Assembly: GCA_964591225.1 (NCBI GenBank)
Contig: CAZQAO010000006.1
Coordinates: forward strand, 1 to 32,443
DNA from: MGBC108787 sp964591225
GTDB lineage: Bacteria; Bacillota_I; Bacilli_A; RF39; UBA660
DNA: 32,443 nt
Reading direction: 5' to 3'
The notes below the pieces were generated by a model. The model worked only from the letters and a program-made list of their open reading frames with translations. It was not told the DNA's origin and made no database searches. Below are positions 7,884 to 16,145 of this stretch, one piece after another. How positions within the stretch are numbered: position 1 is the stretch's first letter; each line of letters opens with the position of its first letter. Position numbers and translations under genes: made by a program.

Positions 7884-9142
7884 CTTGTTCGTCTCCTTTG
7901 TTTATAGCTTCTCGTAATTAAGCCACTTTCAATTTGCTTATATGTTTCAATAGCAACTCCAACGACGATTAGAATACCAGTACCTCCAATAGTAACTGAA
8001 CTTGGTAAACTAGATATATTGGCGATTAAAATTGGTAAACCGGAAAGAATAACTAAGAATAAAGATCCCACAATAGTTAATTTACCAATGGTATTACTAA
8101 TATATTCAGTCGTATCTTTTCCTGGTCTTACGCCTGGAATATAACCGCCCCGTTTATTTAAATCTTTACTCATTTCTTCTGGATTCATCATCATGTAAGT
8201 ATAAAAATAACCGAAGAACATAATTAAGATAACATATAAGATGAATCCTGTTGGAGATGTATAAATAATATATTTATTGATAAATGAGATAGCAGCTTCA
8301 TTTTTAAATAATCCGGCGATAGTAGCTGGAATCGTCAACATAATTTGAGCAAAGATGACGGGTATAACTCCAGCACTATTAATTTTAATTGGTAAAAAGG
8401 AATTTTGGGCTCCATACGCACTAGTCGTATGATTAGCATATTGAATAGGAATTCTTCGTTCTGCTAAGGTTACCCATATAATACCAACTAGAACTACTAA
8501 GTAAATGATAAGGAATAAAGCAAATAAAGTAATTCCTAAAGGTAAAGCATAAGTACCAGAGGTAATAAAAGCATTAAAGGCCCCGGTAAAGATACTTGGC
8601 ATACTTTGAATGATACCAGCCATAATGATTAATGATTGACCATTACCAACCCCTTTAGTAGTTATTTGATCTCCTAACCATAATAGGAAAGAGGTACCAG
8701 CAGTCATAACTAAAGAAGTTTTTAACATTACCATAACATCATTAGTATTTAAGTAGAATATCGATATGACATAGGCTTGAATAAAAGCAAAGATAACTGC
8801 TAAATACCGATTTATTTTTTGAATTTTCTGTCTTCCCACATAACCCTGTTCTTTTAATTCTTTAAAGTAGGGAATAATATCCATCTGTAATAGTTGGGTA
8901 ATGATAGAAGCTGTAATATAAGGACTGACTCCTAAAGCAAAGATAGAGAAACTTCTAAGTCCTCCTCCACTCATTAAGTTGAAGATTTCTAAGAATCCTA
9001 ATTCTTCATATAGAACATCGGCCCACGGAATAGTAATTCCAGTTCCTAAACAAAATATTCCTAAAGCAAAAAGGGTAAAATATATTCTTTTTCTTAAATC
9101 TTTGTTTTCCTTGGAAAATATCTTGGCAATACCACGAAACAT
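7880..9142 (-). CDS. secY: Preprotein translocase subunit SecY
   Basis: 420 residues, normal for Gram-positive SecY. It forms the channel of the Sec translocon with SecE and SecG. Ten hydrophobic segments can be followed; the plug/TM2 region has FSIFALGVSPYITASIITQLL, and the cytosolic C4 and C5 loops carry AERRIPIQYA and the IPGVRPGKDTTEY block that contacts SecA and the ribosome. It ends with TGA inside the adk start, evidence that TGA is a stop in this genome. It directly follows rplO with no intergenic space. Confidence 0.98.
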   Translation of the reverse strand: MFRGIAKIFSKENKDLRKRIYFTLFALGIFCLGTGITIPWADVLYEELGFLEIFNLMSGGGLRSFSIFALGVSPYITASIITQLLQMDIIPYFKELKEQGYVGRQKIQKINRYLAVIFAFIQAYVISIFYLNTNDVMVMLKTSLVMTAGTSFLLWLGDQITTKGVGNGQSLIIMAGIIQSMPSIFTGAFNAFITSGTYALPLGITLFALFLIIYLVVLVGIIWVTLAERRIPIQYANHTTSAYGAQNSFLPIKINSAGVIPVIFAQIMLTIPATIAGLFKNEAAISFINKYIIYTSPTGFILYVILIMFFGYFYTYMMMNPEEMSKDLNKRGGYIPGVRPGKDTTEYISNTIGKLTIVGSLFLVILSGLPILIANISSLPSSVTIGGTGILIVVGVAIETYKQIESGLITRSYKQRRRTR

Positions 9143-9586
9143 CTAAATCACCTCAGTTTTGCCACCAGAGGCTTCAATGGCATCAATAGCTTTCATTGAA
9201 AAACGATTGGCTTTGACAGTTAATTTCTTTTCTAATTTGCCATTAGCAAGCACTTTAATACCATCTAATTGCTTTTTAATAATTCCTCTTTCTTTTAAAA
9301 TTTCGGGAGTAACCACATCGCCATCTTTAAAGAAGTTATTTAAATCACTTAAATTAATGGTGGCATACTTAGTTTCAAATCTTTTATTATTAAATCCTCT
9401 TTTAGGTAATCTTCGGTATAAAGGAGATTGACCACCTTGAAACCAAGCTGAAACAGTTACACCACTACGAGATTTTTGACCTTTTTCACCATGAGTAGAA
9501 TTCTTACCCATTCCTGATCCTGGTCCCCGACCAACTATTTTTTTGGCTTTCATTTCTTTCGTTTTTGGTAAATTTTCTAACTTCAT
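9143..9586 (-). CDS. rplO: 50S ribosomal protein L15 (uL15)
   Basis: 147 residues. It shows the Gly-rich N-terminal arm with GRGPGSGMGKNSTHGEKGQKSRSG, where the STHGE stretch is a slight variant of the usual TAGRG, and the RLPKRGFNN block. uL15 is a late assembly protein of the 50S. It starts only 1 nt after the rpsE stop, with its SD (GAGGAG) inside the end of rpsE. rpmD (L30), which normally sits between rpsE and rplO, is missing. Confidence 0.98.
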   Translation of the reverse strand: MKLENLPKTKEMKAKKIVGRGPGSGMGKNSTHGEKGQKSRSGVTVSAWFQGGQSPLYRRLPKRGFNNKRFETKYATINLSDLNNFFKDGDVVTPEILKERGIIKKQLDGIKVLANGKLEKKLTVKANRFSMKAIDAIEASGGKTEVI

Positions 9587-9587
9587 A

Positions 9588-10118
9588 TTACAACTCCTCT
9601 ACTTTCTTGCCACGAAGAGCAGCGATTTTAGCTGGTGTTCTCTCACTCTTTAATGCTTCTAAAGTAGCTTTAGCCACATTGATTTTAGTGTTAGCTCCTA
9701 GAGATTTAGAAATAACATCTTTTACTCCAGCTAGTTCTAGAACACTCCGAGCTGCACCACCTGCAATAACTCCTGTACCTTTGACAGCTGGTTTAATTAG
9801 TACGTTAGCCCGACCAACTTTGCCATAAGCTTCATGAGGAATGGTTCTGCCATCAATAATCGCCACTTTAGTTACATTTTTATTGGCCATCATACTTGCT
9901 TTAGCGATAGCTTGAGGAACTTCATTAGCTTTACCAGTTCCAATTCCTACTAAACCTTTACGATTTCCAACGACAACAGTAGCTGAAAATCTAAAATGTC
10001 TACCACCTTTGGTAACTTTCGTTACACGACCAATAGAAATAACTTTTTCTTCTAAAAGTTTCTTTCTTGAATCTTTATTTACTTGTTTTTCTTTTGTATC
10101 TTTTGTTTCTTTTTGCAT
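9588..10118 (-). CDS. rpsE: 30S ribosomal protein S5 (uS5)
   Basis: 176 residues. A charged N-terminal extension of about 20 residues is followed by the double-stranded-RNA-binding-like domain with KGGRHFRFSATVVVGNRKG and the C-terminal domain with GTGVIAGGAARSVLELAG. uS5 contributes to decoding fidelity and the mRNA entry helicase. A perfect AGGAGG 5 nt before the ATG at 10118 fixes the start. Confidence 0.98.
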   Translation of the reverse strand: MQKETKDTKEKQVNKDSRKKLLEEKVISIGRVTKVTKGGRHFRFSATVVVGNRKGLVGIGTGKANEVPQAIAKASMMANKNVTKVAIIDGRTIPHEAYGKVGRANVLIKPAVKGTGVIAGGAARSVLELAGVKDVISKSLGANTKINVAKATLEALKSERTPAKIAALRGKKVEEL

Positions 10119-10127
10119 GATGACCTC

Positions 10128-10484
10128 CTAGAATTTTAATCCGTTTTCACGAGCCGCTTCTGCTAAAGCTTCAACTCGTCCATGATATAGGTTGCCACCT
10201 CTATCGAAAACGACCTTTTCAATTTTTGCTTTTTTACATTTTTCGGCGATATCTTTTCCAACCATTGTAGCTGCGGCAATGTTGCCCCCATTTTTTAATT
10301 TTAAATCTTTTGATGAAGAAGAAACTAAAGTCTTACCTTGTTCGTCATCAATTACTTGAACATATATTCCCTTATTGGAACGAAAGACATTTAATCTTGG
10401 ACATTGGGCATTTCCGCTTAATGATTCCCTTATACGGGCATGTCTTCTTTTACGTGCATCATTTTTTGATTCTTTTTTTATCAT
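10128..10484 (-). CDS. rplR: 50S ribosomal protein L18 (uL18)
   Basis: 118 residues. It opens with a basic KKESKNDARKRRHARIR stretch, has PRLNVFRSNKGIYVQVIDD in the middle and ends with the YHGRVEALAEAARENGLKF signature. uL18 binds 5S rRNA with uL5 in the central protuberance. The position between rplF and rpsE is canonical. Confidence 0.98.
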   Translation of the reverse strand: MIKKESKNDARKRRHARIRESLSGNAQCPRLNVFRSNKGIYVQVIDDEQGKTLVSSSSKDLKLKNGGNIAAATMVGKDIAEKCKKAKIEKVVFDRGGNLYHGRVEALAEAARENGLKF

Positions 10485-10497
10485 CTATATCCCTCCA

Positions 10498-11034
10498 TTA
10501 AGCTGCTTTCTTACCTTCTTTACGACGAACATATTCATCTTTATAACGAATACCTTTACCTTTATAAGGTTCTGGTTCTCGTACTTTTCGTACATTCGCC
10601 GCAAATTCAGATACTTTTTGCTTATCTATTCCATGAATAGTAAGTTCAGTGTTACTTACTAATTCCGCTTTCATTCCTTCAGGAATTTTCATCTCAACAG
10701 GATGAGAGTAACCAGCATTAATTACAATTTTATTTCCTTGAACATTAAATTTATATCCAACACCAACAGCTTCTAATTCTTTCTTAAATCCTTCATGGAC
10801 ACCAATTAACATATTATTTATTAGAGAATTTATTGTTCCTTGCATAATATTTGCATTCTTACTTTCACAACTAGGTGTAGTTTTAATTATGTTATCTTCG
10901 ATACTTACTTTCACTAATTCCGGTAGATCTAATGATAACTCTCCTTTAGAACCTTTGACTATAATTTTATTATCTTCAATACTTGCCGTAACACCATCTG
11001 GTATTACTAATTGTCTATTTCCAATTCTACTCAT
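10498..11034 (-). CDS. rplF: 50S ribosomal protein L6 (uL6)
   Basis: 178 residues from the ATG at 11034, which gives the family start MSRIGNRQLVIP and has AAGGAA about 8 nt upstream. An in-frame TTG at 11052 would add six residues but lies upstream of that SD and overlaps the end of rpsH. Two repeated uL6 domains are visible; the second ends with the VRKVREPEPYKGKGIRYKDE signature that binds 23S rRNA near the sarcin-ricin loop. Confidence 0.97.
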   Translation of the reverse strand: MSRIGNRQLVIPDGVTASIEDNKIIVKGSKGELSLDLPELVKVSIEDNIIKTTPSCESKNANIMQGTINSLINNMLIGVHEGFKKELEAVGVGYKFNVQGNKIVINAGYSHPVEMKIPEGMKAELVSNTELTIHGIDKQKVSEFAANVRKVREPEPYKGKGIRYKDEYVRRKEGKKAA

Positions 11035-11045
11035 CGGTATTTTCC

Positions 11046-11441
11046 TTACCAAATATAGGCAAGTACTTCGCCTCCTAATCCAGCATTTCGAGCTTCTTTA
11101 TCAGTCATTAGTCCTTTACTAGTGGAAATGATTGCAATACCAAGTCCGTTTAATACGCGAGGAATTTCATCCGATTTAGCATAAACACGAAGACCTGATT
11201 TACTAATTCTTTTTAAACCAGTAATTACTCTTTCTCGTTTTTCGCCATATTTCAAAGTTAATGTTAATTTATCGCCCTTACTATCTTTTTCATAAGTATA
11301 ATCAGCGATATAACCTTCTCTTTTAAGAATTTCAGCAATTCCTAAAGTCATTTTTGTTCCAATAACAGTAACTGTATCATATTTTAGTTGATTGGCATTA
11401 CGTATTCTCGTAAGCATATCAGCTATTTTATCTTGTACCAT
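11046..11441 (-). CDS. rpsH: 30S ribosomal protein S8 (uS8)
   Basis: 131 residues. It has the start KIADMLTRIRNAN and the C-terminal STSKGLMTDKEARNAGLGGE ending VLAYIW, the motif that binds 16S helix 21. In E. coli uS8 represses the spc operon; no comparable site was looked for here. An AGGAGG-type SD lies upstream of 11441, 17 nt after the S14 stop. Confidence 0.98.
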   Translation of the reverse strand: MVQDKIADMLTRIRNANQLKYDTVTVIGTKMTLGIAEILKREGYIADYTYEKDSKGDKLTLTLKYGEKRERVITGLKRISKSGLRVYAKSDEIPRVLNGLGIAIISTSKGLMTDKEARNAGLGGEVLAYIW

Positions 11442-11458
11442 TTAAAATTCCTCCTTCC

Positions 11459-11644
11459 CTACCAACTTGATTTCTTAACACCAGGTATTTGACCCCGGTT
11501 TGCTAATTCTCTAAAACAGATGCGACATAATTTATATTTTCTTAGAACTCCATGAGGACGTCCACATCTTTCACAACGGGTGTAAGCACGTACTTTATAT
11601 TTTGGTGTTCGTTGTTGTTTTACTTTTAAACTTGTTTTTGCCAT
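11459..11644 (-). CDS. rpsZ: 30S ribosomal protein S14, zinc-binding short form
   Basis: 61 residues, the type-Z form (rpsZ, also called rpsN1) of Gram-positives. The zinc site is intact: Cys24 and Cys27 in CERC, Cys40 and Cys43 in CRIC. It ends with the conserved GQIPGVKKSSW. It sits between rplE and rpsH as usual. uS14 binds the 30S head. Confidence 0.98.
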   Translation of the reverse strand: MAKTSLKVKQQRTPKYKVRAYTRCERCGRPHGVLRKYKLCRICFRELANRGQIPGVKKSSW

Positions 11645-11655
11645 AGATTCACTCC

Positions 11656-12195
11656 TTAATTTTTAAAAGGCATTCCGAAGGCTTTTAATAAACTTTCGGC
11701 TTCCTTATTTGTTTTAGCTGTTGTTACGAAGACGATATCCATTCCTCGTATTTTTAAAATATTATCATATTCAATTTCAGGAAATATTAATTGTTCTTTA
11801 ATACCTAAAGTATAGTTGCCATGACCATCAAAAGCATGATTAGAAACTCCTCTAAAATCTCTTACCCGTGGTAGAGCAGCTTTAATCAGCTTTTCCATAA
11901 AAATATACATATTTTCACCCCGTAAGGTTACTTTAGCCCCAATGGTTTGACCTTCTCTTAATTTAAATCCCGCAATAGATTTACGTGCCTTAGTAACGAC
12001 TGGTTTTTGTCCTGTAATGGTCTCTAAATCAGAAACAGCGGCATCGATAAATTTATCATCGTGAGCTCCTTCACCAACACCCATATTAATGACGATTTTT
12101 TCTAAGCGAGGTACTTGCATTACTGTTTTATAGTTGTATTCTTTCATTAATGAGTTTATGATCTCGTTATTATATAATTCTTTAAAAGTACTCAT
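11656..12195 (-). CDS. rplE: 50S ribosomal protein L5 (uL5)
   Basis: 179 residues, normal length. The blocks KIVINMGVGEG, TGQKPVVTKARKSIAGFK and the RVRDFRGV loop, which reaches the P-site tRNA, are present, as is the end TTAKTNKEAESLLKAFGMPF. uL5 binds 5S rRNA and forms bridge B1b with uS13. An SD (GGTGA-type) precedes 12195. Confidence 0.98.
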   Translation of the reverse strand: MSTFKELYNNEIINSLMKEYNYKTVMQVPRLEKIVINMGVGEGAHDDKFIDAAVSDLETITGQKPVVTKARKSIAGFKLREGQTIGAKVTLRGENMYIFMEKLIKAALPRVRDFRGVSNHAFDGHGNYTLGIKEQLIFPEIEYDNILKIRGMDIVFVTTAKTNKEAESLLKAFGMPFKN

Positions 12196-12202
12196 ATTTC
12201 AC

Positions 12203-12469
12203 CTACTCATCTTTCTTTTCTTCTTTTTTTGGTGTTTTTTTAGTTGTTTTATTATCGGTCTTTTTAACATTTGAGACATGGATAGGAGCTGGCATTTCAA
12301 TAATGCCTCCCGTTTCATTGCCATTACTTGGTTTTTGATGTTTTTTTACAATATTGATGCCATCGACAACAACTTTATCGGTCTTTTTAAGAGTTTTAAT
12401 AACATTACCAGTTTTACCTTTATCTTTACCAGCGATGACTTTAACATTGTCTCCAACTTTTATTTTCAT
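12203..12469 (-). CDS. rplX: 50S ribosomal protein L24 (uL24) with short charged tail
   Basis: 88 residues. The KOW motif is at residues 3-30 (KVGDNVKVIAGKDKGKTG), and the ENIVKK-like segment reads INIVKKHQKP. Instead of the usual C-terminal zinc/loop part it ends in about 20 Lys/Thr/Glu residues (KKTDNKTTKKTPKKEEKKDE). Compared with the family's about 100 residues this is a shortened protein with a low-complexity end. uL24 initiates 50S assembly near the exit tunnel. Confidence 0.97.
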   Translation of the reverse strand: MKIKVGDNVKVIAGKDKGKTGNVIKTLKKTDKVVVDGINIVKKHQKPSNGNETGGIIEMPAPIHVSNVKKTDNKTTKKTPKKEEKKDE

Positions 12470-12480
12470 TCTTGTTCCTC

Positions 12481-12849
12481 CTATAAAACCTCAGGTGCTA
12501 AAGAGACGATTTTATTAAATTCTTTTTCTCTTAATTCTCTAGCTACCGGTCCTAAAACTCTTGTTCCTACTGGAGTTTTATCATCTTTTATAATAACACA
12601 GGCATTGTCATCAAATTTGATATAAGAACCATCTTTTCTTTTCACACCTTGAACTGTTCTTACGATGACCGCTTTAACAACTTTTCCTTTTTTTAGTCCA
12701 GAATTCGGAATCGCTTTTTTAACGGTTCCAACAACTATATCACCGATATTGCCATATTTCTTTTTTGATCCACCTAAAACACGGATAACTAATAATTCTC
12801 TAGCTCCAGTGTTATCAGCGACTTTTAATTTTGATTCTTGTTGTACCAT
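12481..12849 (-). CDS. rplN: 50S ribosomal protein L14 (uL14)
   Basis: 122 residues, exactly the usual length. It has SKLKVADNTGAREL at the start, and the basic loop IVGTVKKAIPNSGLKKG; the end ELREKEFNKIVSLAPEVL is canonical. uL14 lies at the subunit interface and is the target of RsfS. The AGGAGG-type SD lies before 12849. Confidence 0.98.
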   Translation of the reverse strand: MVQQESKLKVADNTGARELLVIRVLGGSKKKYGNIGDIVVGTVKKAIPNSGLKKGKVVKAVIVRTVQGVKRKDGSYIKFDDNACVIIKDDKTPVGTRVLGPVARELREKEFNKIVSLAPEVL

Positions 12850-12859
12850 AGTTTACCTC

Positions 12860-13114
12860 CTATAGAATAACAGCTTCAATTAGAACACTTACAAGCTCAA
12901 ATCTTTTAGTTTTGGATAATGGTCTTGTACTTCTAATCTTTACTGTATCTCCAACTTTCGCTGTATTATTTTCGTCATGGGCTGTATATTTTTTAGAGTA
13001 TTTTACTCTTTTTCCATATAATGGATGTTTTTTATATGTTTCTACTAGCACAGTAATTGTCTTATCATTTTTGGCACTAACTACTTTTCCAACTAATTCT
13101 TGTCTTTTTTCCAT
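12860..13114 (-). CDS. rpsQ: 30S ribosomal protein S17 (uS17)
   Basis: 84 residues. The OB-fold shows GKVVSAKNDKTITVLVET, HPLYGKRVKYSKKY and the RPLSKTKRFELV end. It binds 16S helices 7 and 11. Its ATG at 13114 shares one base with the rpmC stop (TAATG), so translation is probably coupled; the SD is inside rpmC. Confidence 0.98.
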   Translation of the reverse strand: MEKRQELVGKVVSAKNDKTITVLVETYKKHPLYGKRVKYSKKYTAHDENNTAKVGDTVKIRSTRPLSKTKRFELVSVLIEAVIL

Positions 13115-13320
13115 TATTCATTACCTCCTGTGCTATTTTCTCTTTCTTTTAAAACGGTTAACATGCGGGCCACATCTTTTTTAAGTTCTCTTATTTTGGA
13201 AGGTTTATCAAGTGAACCGGTTGCATTTTTAATTCTTAAATCTAATAATTCTTTTTTGTTTTCAACGATTTTAGTTTTTAATTCGTCATCTTTTAATTTT
13301 CTAATTTCACTAATTTTCAC
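13114..13320 (-). CDS. rpmC: 50S ribosomal protein L29 (uL29)
   Basis: 68 residues from a GTG at 13320, giving the family start M-KISEIRKLKDDEL. AGGAGG lies 9 nt upstream, within the end of rplP; longer in-frame starts would add residues that have no counterpart in the family. The two-helix hairpin with ELLDLRIKNATGSLDKPSKIRELKKDVAR is complete. The gene overlaps the rplP stop by 11 nt. uL29 sits at the exit tunnel beside uL23, near SRP and trigger factor docking. Confidence 0.96.
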   Translation of the reverse strand: MKISEIRKLKDDELKTKIVENKKELLDLRIKNATGSLDKPSKIRELKKDVARMLTVLKERENSTGGNE

Positions 13321-13735
13321 TTGCCATGGCCTCCTTACTAACAAATTTGGTCTTGATTGGTAACTTATGAGAGGCAAGTCTTAAGGCTTCCCGAGCCACA
13401 TCTTCAGAAACACCACTGATTTCAAACATAATCTTACCTTCTTTAACTACTGCAACATATTGATCGATGTTACCTTTTCCTTTTCCTTGTCGAGTTTCTA
13501 AAGGTTTCTTTGTAATAGCTAAGTGAGGGAATATGTTAATGTATACTTCGCCGCCCCTTTTCATATAACGCGTCATCGCAATACGAGCAGCTTCAATTTG
13601 ACGAGCAGTGATCCAATTTCCTTCTTTGGCCATTAATCCGTATTCGCCAAAATGTAATTCGGTATTTCCTTTAGCATGACCATCGTAAGTTAAACGATGG
13701 GGTTTGCGATATTTAGTCCTTTTTGGCATCAACAT
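13310..13735 (-). CDS. rplP: 50S ribosomal protein L16 (uL16)
   Basis: 141 residues from the ATG at 13735, giving the family start MLMPKRTKYRKPHR. AGGAG lies about 10 nt upstream. A longer in-frame start at 13780 lies wholly inside rpsC and is rejected. Blocks ITARQIEAARIAMTRYMKRGG and FPHLAITKKPLETRQGKGKG, which contact A-site tRNA and 5S/23S rRNA, are intact. The start lies 23 nt inside rpsC, suggesting coupling. Confidence 0.97.
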   Translation of the reverse strand: MLMPKRTKYRKPHRLTYDGHAKGNTELHFGEYGLMAKEGNWITARQIEAARIAMTRYMKRGGEVYINIFPHLAITKKPLETRQGKGKGNIDQYVAVVKEGKIMFEISGVSEDVAREALRLASHKLPIKTKFVSKEAMASEN

Positions 13736-14393
13736 TTTGATCACTCTCCTTTTGGTTCTTTTTGGTAGGAAGAATTTCACCCTTGTAGATCCAAACTTTT
13801 ACTCCAATTTTACCATAAGTAGTATCGGCTTCACTATGAGCATAATCAATGTCAGCTCGCAAAGTATGAAGAGGTACTGTACCTTCGGTATAACCTTCAG
13901 TTCTAGCCATTTCAGCACCACCAAGACGACCAGATACACTAGTTTTAATTCCTTTAGCTCCGGCTTTCATTGTATTTCTTAAAGCTCTTTTTTGGGCACT
14001 TCTAAACGGAGCACGATTTTCAATTTGTAAAGCAATATTATCAGCAACTAATTTGGCATTTAAATCAGGATTTTTCACTTCTACAATAGAAATATATACT
14101 TCTTCACCAACATATTTAGATAAAGATTTTCTTAGCTTTTCAATATCTTCACCGCCCCGGCCAATAATAACTCCTGGTTTAGCGGTATTAATAGTTACTT
14201 CACATTTATCTTTTTTTCTTTCAATAACTACTGAGGCAACGGCTGCATCTTTTAAATTCTTGGCAATATATTCACGGATTTTAATATCTTTATTTAAAGT
14301 ATCACCAAAATCATTAGGTTTTGCATACCATTTTGATTCCCAATCTTTATTGACTCCAAGTCGATATCCAATTGGATTTACTTTTTGTCCCAT
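13713..14393 (-). CDS. rpsC: 30S ribosomal protein S3 (uS3)
   Basis: 226 residues. It has the start MGQKVNPIGYRLG, an N-terminal KH domain with VIIGRGGEDIEKLRK at about residues 76-90 and the C-terminal domain with GAKGIKTSVSGRLGGAEMAR. It ends in a short Asp/Lys-rich tail. uS3 is part of the mRNA entry channel. AAGGAGG lies 10 nt before the ATG at 14393. Confidence 0.98.
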   Translation of the reverse strand: MGQKVNPIGYRLGVNKDWESKWYAKPNDFGDTLNKDIKIREYIAKNLKDAAVASVVIERKKDKCEVTINTAKPGVIIGRGGEDIEKLRKSLSKYVGEEVYISIVEVKNPDLNAKLVADNIALQIENRAPFRSAQKRALRNTMKAGAKGIKTSVSGRLGGAEMARTEGYTEGTVPLHTLRADIDYAHSEADTTYGKIGVKVWIYKGEILPTKKNQKESDQNVDAKKD

Positions 14394-14395
14394 TC

Positions 14396-14740
14396 TTATT
14401 TTGCCTCCTTACCATCACTTACTTTAACAGTAATATGACTTGTTCTTTTATCTCTTCGATCAACGTTACCACGACTTGCAAATTTAATTCTTTTGTAGAC
14501 AGGTCCGGGATTAATATAGCATTCACTGACAAATAAATCTGCTTCTGTAGCTCCTTCATTATTGACGGCATTAGCAGTAGCACTTTTAAGTACTTTTAAA
14601 ATTAAACGACTAGCTTTAGTATTTGTAGTTTCCAAAATACCTTCAGCGGTAGCTACATCTTTACCTCTTATTAAATCCAGAGTCATTCGGGCTTTTCTTG
14701 GTGCAATCATTGCACTTTTATGTATTGCATAACTTTCCAT
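14396..14740 (-). CDS. rplV: 50S ribosomal protein L22 (uL22)
   Basis: 114 residues. It opens with IHKSAMIAPRKARMTLDLIRGK, and its long beta-hairpin, which lines the exit tunnel near macrolide sites, ends with the SRGNVDRRDKRTSHITVKV signature; the usual RGRAxxIxKRTSH is varied to SRGNVDRRDKRTSH. Two nt separate it from rpsC, whose SD lies in the end of rplV. Confidence 0.97.
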   Translation of the reverse strand: MESYAIHKSAMIAPRKARMTLDLIRGKDVATAEGILETTNTKASRLILKVLKSATANAVNNEGATEADLFVSECYINPGPVYKRIKFASRGNVDRRDKRTSHITVKVSDGKEAK

Positions 14741-14751
14741 CTATGAACCTC

Positions 14752-15015
14752 CTACTTTTGTCCTGCGTGTCCACCGAATTTACGAGTAACGGCGAACTCT
14801 CCTAATTTATGACCGACCATTTCTTCAGTAACATAAACTGGTATAAAATCCTTACCATTATGGACTGCAAAAGTATGACCGACAAAATCAGGGAATATAG
14901 TTGAACGACGAGAATATGTTTTAATTACTTCTTTTTTATTAGCTTTATTTAACTCTTCTACTTTGCTTAATAATCTATCGAAAACATAAGGACCTTTTTT
15001 TAAACTTCTTGCCAT
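14752..15015 (-). CDS. rpsS: 30S ribosomal protein S19 (uS19)
   Basis: 87 residues, near the usual 92. It starts MARSLKKGPYVFDRLL and keeps KTYSRRSTIFPDFVGHTFAVHNGK and the GHKLGEFAVTRKFGGHAG end. It forms a 30S head complex with uS13. The gene lies 11 nt after rplB in canonical order. Confidence 0.98.
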   Translation of the reverse strand: MARSLKKGPYVFDRLLSKVEELNKANKKEVIKTYSRRSTIFPDFVGHTFAVHNGKDFIPVYVTEEMVGHKLGEFAVTRKFGGHAGQK

Positions 15016-15026
15016 TTAAATTCCTC

Positions 15027-15857
15027 CTACTTTTTCTTTCCACTAACAATTAATTTGTTAGAAGCTTTCTTATTTTTTCTAGTTTTATAACCAAGTGCTG
15101 GTTTACCCCAAGGTGTAACTGGAGTTTTTCTTCCTACTGGAGCACGTCCTTCACCACCACCATGAGGGTGATCGTTAGGATTCATGACAGAACCACGGTT
15201 GGTTGGTTTAATTCCCATATGTCTTGTTCGTCCGGCTTTACCGATATTGACAAGTTCATAGTCTTCATTACCAACTACACCAATAGTTGCCATACAAGTT
15301 CCTAATATTTTTCTGGTTTCTCCAGATTGTAATCTTACTAAAACATATTTTCCTTCCCGTCCTAGTATTTGAGCAGAAGCCCCAGCACTACGACATAGTT
15401 CCGCACCCTTATTAGGTTGTAACTCGATACAATGAATAACTGTACCGACAGGAATATTTTCTAAAGGTAGAGCATTACCTACTTTAATATCGGCATCTTT
15501 ACCACTTTCAATAATCATTCCCACTGTTAAATCTTTAGGAGCAATAATATATCTTTTTTCACCATCTTTATAATTAATTAAAGCGATATTAGCACTCCGA
15601 TTTGGATCGTACTCAATTGATGCTACTCTTCCAGGAACACCAACTTTATCTCTTTTAAAATCAATAATCCGGTATCTTTGTTTAGCTCCTCCACCAATAT
15701 GGCGAACTGTCATTTTACCTTGATTATTACGACCACCACTTTTTTTCTTTTTGACTGTTAAACTCTTTTGAGGAGAACGAGAAGTAATTTCGGTATTCGT
15801 AAGTGAAGTCATTCCCCTCCGACCATTTGTCGTTGGTTTATAGTTTTTAATTGCCAT
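15027..15857 (-). CDS. rplB: 50S ribosomal protein L2 (uL2)
   Basis: 276 residues, normal length. It shows MAIKNYKPTTNGRRGMT at the start, GGRNNQGKMTVRHIGGGAKQ, and the HPHGGGEGRAPVGRKTPVTPWG loop near residues 227-248 with the His next to the peptidyl-transferase centre. Required for subunit joining and peptidyl-transferase structure. AGGA-type SD before 15857. Confidence 0.98.
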   Translation of the reverse strand: MAIKNYKPTTNGRRGMTSLTNTEITSRSPQKSLTVKKKKSGGRNNQGKMTVRHIGGGAKQRYRIIDFKRDKVGVPGRVASIEYDPNRSANIALINYKDGEKRYIIAPKDLTVGMIIESGKDADIKVGNALPLENIPVGTVIHCIELQPNKGAELCRSAGASAQILGREGKYVLVRLQSGETRKILGTCMATIGVVGNEDYELVNIGKAGRTRHMGIKPTNRGSVMNPNDHPHGGGEGRAPVGRKTPVTPWGKPALGYKTRKNKKASNKLIVSGKKK

Positions 15858-15872
15858 CGTTATCCTCCTTTA

Positions 15873-16145
15873 TTATAAGTCAATCGTTTCGCCACTTAAT
15901 AGGGTTACGACCGCTTTCTTATAAGTTTTAGTTTTACCAGTATATTTTCCTACTCTTCGATCTTTAGGCTTAGTATTTAAAGTATTTATTTTTACAACAT
16001 GAACGCCAAAATGTTTTTCAATTGCCTTTTTAATTTGGGTTTTCGTTGCTCTTTTATCTACTTTAAATGTATATACACCTTTTTGAGTATTCATTGCACT
16101 CTTTTCGGTAATTACTGGTGCAATAATAATATCGGGGTTTGTCAT
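15873..16145 (-). CDS. rplW: 50S ribosomal protein L23 (uL23)
   Basis: 90 residues. It has the VITEKSAMNTQKGVYTFKVDKRATKTQIKKAIEKHFGV segment, with the conserved Glu-Lys pair, and the INTLNTKPKDRRVGKYTG loop. uL23 is the docking site for trigger factor and SRP at the exit tunnel. The ATG at 16145 overlaps the rplD stop by one base. Confidence 0.97.
   Translation of the reverse strand: MTNPDIIIAPVITEKSAMNTQKGVYTFKVDKRATKTQIKKAIEKHFGVHVVKINTLNTKPKDRRVGKYTGKTKTYKKAVVTLLSGETIDL

Noticed and set aside
9159..9431. Plus-strand open frames opposite rplO, rpsE, secY, rpoA and other ribosomal genes
   Set aside because: They lie entirely opposite or overlapping strong conserved genes, lack SDs and show no recognisable protein features; they are shadows.
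13321..13377. Longer rpmC start
   Set aside because: Translates rplP coding sequence in another frame; GTG 13320 has AGGAGG at correct spacing and the family start.
13736..13780. Longer rplP start
   Set aside because: Lies within rpsC and adds residues absent from uL16; the ATG at 13735 has a good SD.
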